Positions 58,579-64,000 of a stretch of 64,000 nt of DNA are shown here, one piece after another. The stretch is taken from contig CM046847.1 of the NCBI GenBank assembly GCA_025618425.1, forward strand, positions 12,250,968-12,314,967. The letters are read 5' to 3'. Below the pieces are notes generated by a model. The model was not told the origin of the DNA and did no database searches. It saw only the letters and a list, made by a program, of their open reading frames with translations. Both the position numbers and the translations under genes were made by a program. Source of the DNA: Heliocidaris tuberculata. Lineage: Eukaryota > Echinodermata > Echinoidea > Camarodonta > Echinometridae. Each line of letters starts with the position of its first letter. Position 1 is the stretch's first letter.

Positions 58579-58674
58579 CTTGAAGGGGATTCTGATATTC
58601 TTGGCGATTTGAGGAGAGCGGCGAATAGGATGCGACTTCTACAGCTCTTCAACTTGTCAAAGACTCGCCTGAAT
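58579..58674 (+). CDS. Probable GnRH precursor exon 2 (associated peptide)
   Basis: This 96-base exon follows a long pyrimidine tract and acceptor CGTCCACAG and ends at donor AAT|GTAAGC. It enters and leaves in phase 0, matching the phase-0 exit of GnRH exon 1 on the same strand. It encodes LEGDSDILGDLRRAANRMRL followed by LQLFNLSKTRLN: highly charged, predicted amphipathic helix, like neuropeptide-associated peptides. Base composition is more coding-like than its flanks. Assignment to GnRH rests on strand, phase, style and lack of another gene; the implied intron is about 25.2 kb. It could instead belong to an unseen gene. Confidence 0.6.
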
Positions 58675-58868
58675 GTAAGCACTCTTAAACTCAAGTTTCC
58701 TTCGTTCCGATTCATTTACGGTAATTCGACACGCTGTCGGAGAAAGAGACCGGGAAGCATCTCTTGGATAAAAAAGCTAGCCCCTAAAAAAAATGAGAGG
58801 TTTGGTATGTGGGGTTGTGTTGTTACTGTTTCGATATTAATTGAGGGGGGAGCTGTTCAGTGGCCCGC

Positions 58869-58904
<36 letters not shown>

Positions 58905-59011
58905 ACTGTTGAGCCATTTCGCAAAAAAAAAAAAAAAAAGTCATAGAAGTGCTCTGGTGAAAGAGTCTAGGCCGTTAGCGCAAACATCATGATCACCAGT
59001 CACCAGTAGTT

Positions 59012-59163
59012 CAGGGGAGCGTTTCATGAAAGGAAGTTGTCGGATATTTCATCCGACAACTGTTATAAGCTACTGAATTCCTTGCATCTGATTGGCTGAG
59101 AGCAAATTTGTCGGATAAAATATCTGACAAGTCCTTTCATGAAACGCCCCCCCCCCCCCCCCA
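59012..59163 (+). mobile_element. 140-bp MITE family 'GGGGAGCGTTTCAT', copy 4
   Basis: CAGGGGAGCGTTTCATGAAA ... CTTTCATGAAACGCCCC followed by a C-run. The core and stems match copies 3 and 5 closely. Confidence 0.85.
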
Positions 59164-59254
59164 GATTCTGAACGATTTCGCCATTACGCGATATCCTACT
59201 AACTGCTGCCAGGCCGAGGATGACGTATTCCCAAATTTGTAAAGGCGAGGAAAC

Positions 59255-60600
59255 AATTGAGAAAAGGACAGATTACAGGAAAAAACAAGCAAATACATAA
59301 CTAAAGAGAAGAGGGTAGATTAAAGGGAAACAAAGAAATACATAAGGAATGAGAAGAGGATAGATTAAAGGTAAAAACAAAGAAATAAATAAGGAAAGAG
59401 AAGATGATATGAAAATCCTCTTCTCTTTCCTTATGTATCCTCCCGTATGAATTTCTTTGTTTTTTCCTTTAATCTATCCTTTTCTCTTTCCTTATGCATT
59501 TCTTTATTTTTCCTGTAATCTTTCCTCTTCTCTTTCCTTATGTATTTCTTAGTTTTCCCTTTAATTTATCCTGCTCTCTTTCCTTATGTATTCTTTGTTT
59601 TGACTTCAATCTATCCTCTTCTTTTTCCTTATGTATGTCTTTGTCTTCATTTTAATCTATCCTTTTTCTTTCCTTATGAATTTCTTTGTTTTTTCCTTTA
59701 ATCTATCCTTTTCTCTTTCCTTATGAATTTCTTTGTTTTTTCCTTTAATCTATCCTCTTCTCTTTCCTTATGTATTTCTTAGTTTTCCCTTTAATTTATC
59801 CTGCTCTCTTTCCTTATGTATTCTTTGTTTTGACTTCAATCTATCCTCTTCTTTTTCCTTATGTATGTCTTTGTCTTCATTTTAATCTATCCTTTTTCTT
59901 TCCTTATGAATTTCTTTGTTTTTTCCTTTAATCTATCATTTTCTCTTTCCTTATGCATTTCTTTATTTTTCCTGTAATCCTTCCTGTTCTCTTTACTTAT
60001 GGATTTCTTTATTTTTCCTTTAATTTTTCCTCTTCTCTTTCCTTATGTATTTCTTTGTTTTTCCTTTAATCTATCATCTTCTATTTCCTTATGCATGCCT
60101 TTGCCTTTATTCTAATATATCCTTTTCTCTTTCCTTATATTTTCTTTATTTTTCCTTTAATCTATCCTCTTCTCTTTCCTTATGAATTTCTTTTAAAAAT
60201 TTTCCTTTAATCTATCCTCTTCTATTTCATTATGTATGTCTTCGTCTTTACTTTAATCTTTCCTTTACACTTTCCTTATGTATTTCTTTTTATTTCCTTT
60301 AATCTACCCTTTTCTCTTTCCTTATGTTTTCTTTTCTCCTTTAATCTATCCTCTTCCTTTGTTTTTCCTTTTCATTTATCCTCTTATCTTTCCTTACGTT
60401 ATTCTTCGTTTTCCCTTTAATCCATCCCCTTCCATATCCTTATATATTTCCTTGTATTTCCTGTAATCTATCCTCTTCCATTTCATTATGTATTGCCTTT
60501 AATCTATCCTCTAACACTTCATTATGTATTTCTTTGTTTTGCATTTTATCTATCCTCTTCCATTTCCTTATGTACTTCTTTTTTTAACCTTTTTCTATCA
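59255..60600 (-). repeat. Minisatellite of about 40-45 bp units (TTTCCTTATG), partly inverted
   Basis: About 30 degenerate units of the form TCTTTCCTTATGTATTTCTT plus TGTTTTTCCTTTAATCTATC. The first 150 bases (59255-59410) are in the opposite orientation (GATAGATTAAAGG), so the array begins with a hairpin. A segment near 59520-59640 is repeated almost exactly at 59765-59900, indicating higher-order duplication. Confidence 0.9.
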
Positions 60601-60656
60601 CCTTTCCTTTCCTGGTTGTACTGTTCGTACTCATGGCGCTGCTGGTGAACGTGAAG

Positions 60657-60721
60657 TGTGCGCTGACGACTTAGACTCTTTCGCTAGAGCACTGCTAGGA
60701 TTTTTTCGCAAAACTGGCTAA
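60657..60721 (+). CDS. Possible terminal exon (low confidence)
   Basis: After the pyrimidine-rich minisatellite, the first AG (GTGAAG|TG) opens a frame reading CADDLDSFARALLGFFRKTG and then TAA. The charged, helical, cysteine-containing end would suit a neuropeptide-precursor tail. An AATAAA-rich stretch follows at 60739. Its phase-1 entry does not match the phase-0 donor at 58675, but does match a weaker alternative donor TACG|GTAATT at 58721. If instead joined in phase 0 it gives only five codons and a stop. It may be chance. Confidence 0.25.
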
Positions 60722-61138
60722 ATCGTTGTGTAAAAAAAAATAAATAAATAAAAAAGATGTGCGACGGGGGGGGGGGGGGGAGGGGCAGGTCTTAGAAGGG
60801 CAGAGTTGATTATTTTACTGTGGGCGAATCAAATTAGGGCAGTGGTCAGAGTAGGAGGCTCCAATATGTCGTTTGAGTTGAATCCATCCGTATGAACTTC
60901 CATTATGCAAAAGATATCGCCTTTCAATGTCAAAACTTAATTCTATGCTCATGGCTCATCTTAAATGGAGCAGCATATTATCAGTTTAGTTGAATGGTTA
61001 AATTATCATTTTCTGAACGGTGTTTACTTTAAAAATGTTAAAGCTCGCATATTTCAACAGAATACGTACAACTTTTTACTAAACTCTCATTAAGTATGGC
61101 TCAGAATATGAAATGGAAGATGGCTCTTGTATCTTGTC

Positions 61139-61280
61139 CAGGGGAGCGTTTCATCAAGTGTTTTGTCAGTGATTTTTACCGACAACTGTTATAAGCTACT
61201 GAAATCCTTGCATCTGATTGGCTGAGAGCAAATTTGTCGGTAAAAATCACTGACAAACCACTTGATGGAACGCTCCCCAG
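61139..61280 (+). mobile_element. 140-bp MITE family 'GGGGAGCGTTTCAT', copy 5
   Basis: AGGGGAGCGTTTCATCAAGT pairs with CTTGATGGAACGCTCCCCAG at the other end. Inner stem TTTGTCAGTGATTTTTACCG pairs with CGGTAAAAATCACTGACAAA. The best-preserved hairpin of the five. Confidence 0.9.
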
Positions 61281-63740
61281 ATGTGACTAGTGCTATACGT
61301 TTACCGTTGGCTCTGCAAATGGTTCCATAGACCTGGACTAACACGAATTACAGCAAAATACTTTGTAATTTTACTCAGTGAAGTCAATAAAAAATCAAAG
61401 TCAAAATCGAATTCCATATCGATTTACATTTCAATTCCAATTTCATATTCGAATTGAAACTTAAATCTGAATCCAAATCAATATTCAAATTCGAATTCAA
61501 CATAAAAATTCAAATTAAAATCAAAATTCAAAATTTCAGAGTTTCAACGCACTAATTTATACAATATTTCCAAATCTTATTTAATAACCTTTTTTGAATT
61601 AACTTATCCCAACACAAACAAATATGTCAGGCTGTATATAGTTATAATAACCTTTTAAAAAATATTTGAAATACCGCTATCATTTCATTATTATGATTAT
61701 TCTATTTATCGTATTGTGTACATAATGTATACATTCATAACTTGATGCATAAATACAAAATATTTCTTCAGATTATTAGTACATCGTAGGATTAATATTC
61801 TATAGGAATACTATGTAATATTGGATTGAAACGTCATATGATGATTACATTACAATATTGTTATGTTGAATATAAACTCAATGTTAACATTGTTAGCTGT
61901 AAATGATATCAATTAGGTTAGTGTGTTTTGGAATGCATTCATTTTAATATCGGCATCACTTTCATCCTTCATGACTCAGGGTGAACGGAGAGACATCGTG
62001 CAAGTCATTATGCTTCGATAATTGTCGCTTCCACTTAATTATCGGCGGTGGAAATAAAGATAAAAGGCCCTGAACAAACGTTTTGATAGGATTTTGATGA
62101 CGAATTACACCATCCATTGCCAATAAAATCCCACGGGTCAAAGACCTAGTTCAGATTTATATAAATACGTTTTCTTTTTTAATACTATACTTTGATAAGT
62201 GTTATTTACTTTAAAACGAGGTTGTAACCTAACCTACATATTAAAGTTAATTATCCTGCCAATGAACATCCATGGAATTTAAGTAGCTTATTACCAAATG
62301 TAATAATTAACAATTATCTGATTGTTTAAGAACTACAAAAATCCTCAAAATCTAAACTGTAAACAAATCTTTCAGCTGCTAATACTGTAGTAACATATTT
62401 ATTTGCTCCAAAAATGTAAATTGGCAACTGGAAAATATGAATTAGGAGACGTTGCCGTCTAATTGATTATTCACCGTTCATCAGCAGGCCGGGTGTGAGA
62501 TATTTGATCGTAGAGGAGGAAAAGTTGAAACACGACCAAAAATGACGTTGGCACCTCTCGTTTTACAGCAATCGCCTCTTGGCTGTTCATTTGTATCATT
62601 TCATGGAAAAATAAAACCTTAATATTCTTAATTTCAATACATCGTTTTAAGATAGTGGTACAGTGATTAGCTTGAATGGAATTTTTTTTGAAATGCACCT
62701 GTGGTATGACTGATGTAAGTAAATTAAAGTAAACGTATGAAATAATAAGAATAAACCAAAGGTTAAAAAAAAACCGAAAAGTAAAAAAAAAATTCGCGTA
62801 TTTTTATTAGTAACTTATAAGTCTTCGTAAAATATAGGCAGTACCTCAGAATGTTTTGGTAGTTCTAAATTCTCCATTTTAATTCTACGGCTTGGAAAGA
62901 AATGTTCATTTGAATGTAAGATATTTTGTAAAAGAATTTGTAAAAACGGGAAGACATTCCATTTTTCTAAAAATTGAATTGTATTTGATGTGATGTGATA
63001 CAGATAAGCGCAGCCGGAATATATACACGTAACTCATAATGTACAATTACAGTTCCGCCGCAAATCTATTCAAGTAATCATATATGAAAACAAGAGAGAT
63101 TATGCCATCCAAAAAAGATAAAAATTTCTAAGAAATCCCCTTTTCCATGTCCTTGTTTCAGAAGATTTTGGTGATTGTGCTTTTCTACATACGACATGGC
63201 TCTTAACTTTCGCAGTCTTTCACTTATTTCATTTTTTTTTTTTGGGGGGGGATCAAGTAATTTAAAATCCTTTTCTAGTTTAAATACACTTTCAAGTTTT
63301 GGAAATTAATATAAACTGCTCCAGAGATTTCCCCCAATACGGTATAATGAGTAAAAGTTACATGTATAAAACAATAACTAGTCGTTATTTCAATTCAACT
63401 TCAATTGGTTCATGTATTTTTTTTTTTTTGTATTTTTTTTTTTGCAACCTGACAGTTATAGATGGCAAATAGTATTAAGATGTTGCAGAAATTGAGTACT
63501 TCTCCATGACAGTCAGTGTTCTACTACTCCTACCTTGTTACATTGATACATGTATTTACTATTCTTGGCCTTTAAGGGCACTTTCTTCAGAGGGGAATGT
63601 GTAAAATGCCAAGGACCTTCTCGCCCTGCGGCCCTACCTTTCATTGCATCAGTGCATGTGTTATGACACTTTGAACCTACTCGGGTACAATTCAAATTGA
63701 ACAAAATGAGTGCAATGACTCTTAACTGACAAAAACGTTT
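61281..63740. other. AT-rich sequence, no gene seen
   Basis: A run of AATTC/AAATTC-type repeats at 61390-61540 (TTCAAATTCGAATTCAA and similar). No coding signal. Confidence 0.5.
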
Positions 63741-63754
63741 GAATGGAATGGGAT

Positions 63755-63932
63755 GGTGTGTGTGTGTGTGTGTGTGCGTGGGTAGGTGTGTGTGTGTGTG
63801 TGTGCCTTGTTTCAATGACTTTATCGAGTGTAATTTGTTGTATACATTCAAGACGAATGTCATGTTATATATAGAGATTGAATAAAGATTACTGAAGAAA
63901 AAGAAGTGTGTGTGTGTGTGTGTGTGTGTGCA
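63755..63932. repeat. (TG)n microsatellites
   Basis: Three TG runs near 63755-63775, 63786-63804 and 63905-63932. The ORF across them is an artefact. Confidence 0.95.
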
Positions 63933-64000
63933 ATGTAGTGGGTTAATCGTCTAGAATGTTCATGATCTGTACAACGGCCATGGTGTGTATTGTAGGTTAT

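Noticed and set aside
58324..58992. Whole 222-codon ORF as a protein
   Set aside because: Only 58579-58674 is bounded by good splice sites and looks coding; the rest is intron pyrimidine tract, then poly-T (Phe) and poly-A (Lys).

Overview
The window is AT-rich eukaryotic DNA with introns, many hairpin-type transposons, tRNA-derived SINEs, LINE remnants, microsatellites and long G or C homopolymers. An intact exon at 33164-33388 encodes the peptide QVHHRFSGWRPG followed by GKKR. This is the known sea-urchin GnRH-type neuropeptide, so the source is almost certainly an echinoid. The species cannot be fixed from this sequence alone.

Two protein-coding genes are supported. (1) On the minus strand, 12843 down to at least 107, lies a transmembrane prolyl 4-hydroxylase (P4HTM-like) gene. 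I rebuilt seven coding exons by hand from splice sites and phase. It has an N-terminal membrane anchor, two EF-hand loops and a complete Fe(II)/2-oxoglutarate catalytic core; the 3' end runs off the left edge or stops just past 107. One junction (8987 to 4641) fits in phase only if a tiny exon of 3n+1 bases is added, and a 7-base candidate sits at 7156-7162. (2) On the plus strand, the GnRH precursor begins at 33164 with a TATA/CCAAT-type promoter. A phase-compatible exon about 25 kb downstream (58579-58674) is its likely second coding exon. A possible terminal exon at 60657-60721 is uncertain.

The rest is repeat-rich. 0-13 kb: the P4HTM introns carry a foldback element with an exact 8-bp target duplication (7336-7678), a near-perfect hairpin (7721-7929), two piggyBac-like MITEs (one nested in another element) and members of a five-copy 140-bp MITE. 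13-33 kb: no convincing gene; an inverted pair of 470-490 bp elements, a triplicated unit at 14.8-17.0 kb, a 420-bp inverted repeat, SINEs and a LINE 3' fragment. 33-58 kb: the presumed GnRH intron, with a degenerate LINE (about 49.9-54.1 kb) that itself hosts a 600-bp MITE, a SINE and a foldback array, then a mariner-like and a TTAA-flanked inverted-repeat element. 58-64 kb: the second GnRH exon, a large TTTCCTTATG minisatellite and AT-rich sequence.

I found no operon-like cluster, CRISPR array, rRNA or intact functional tRNA gene. The observations most worth checking are the candidate micro-exon, the GnRH exon layout with its duplicated exon end and decoy splice donor, and the foldback elements built from short subrepeats.
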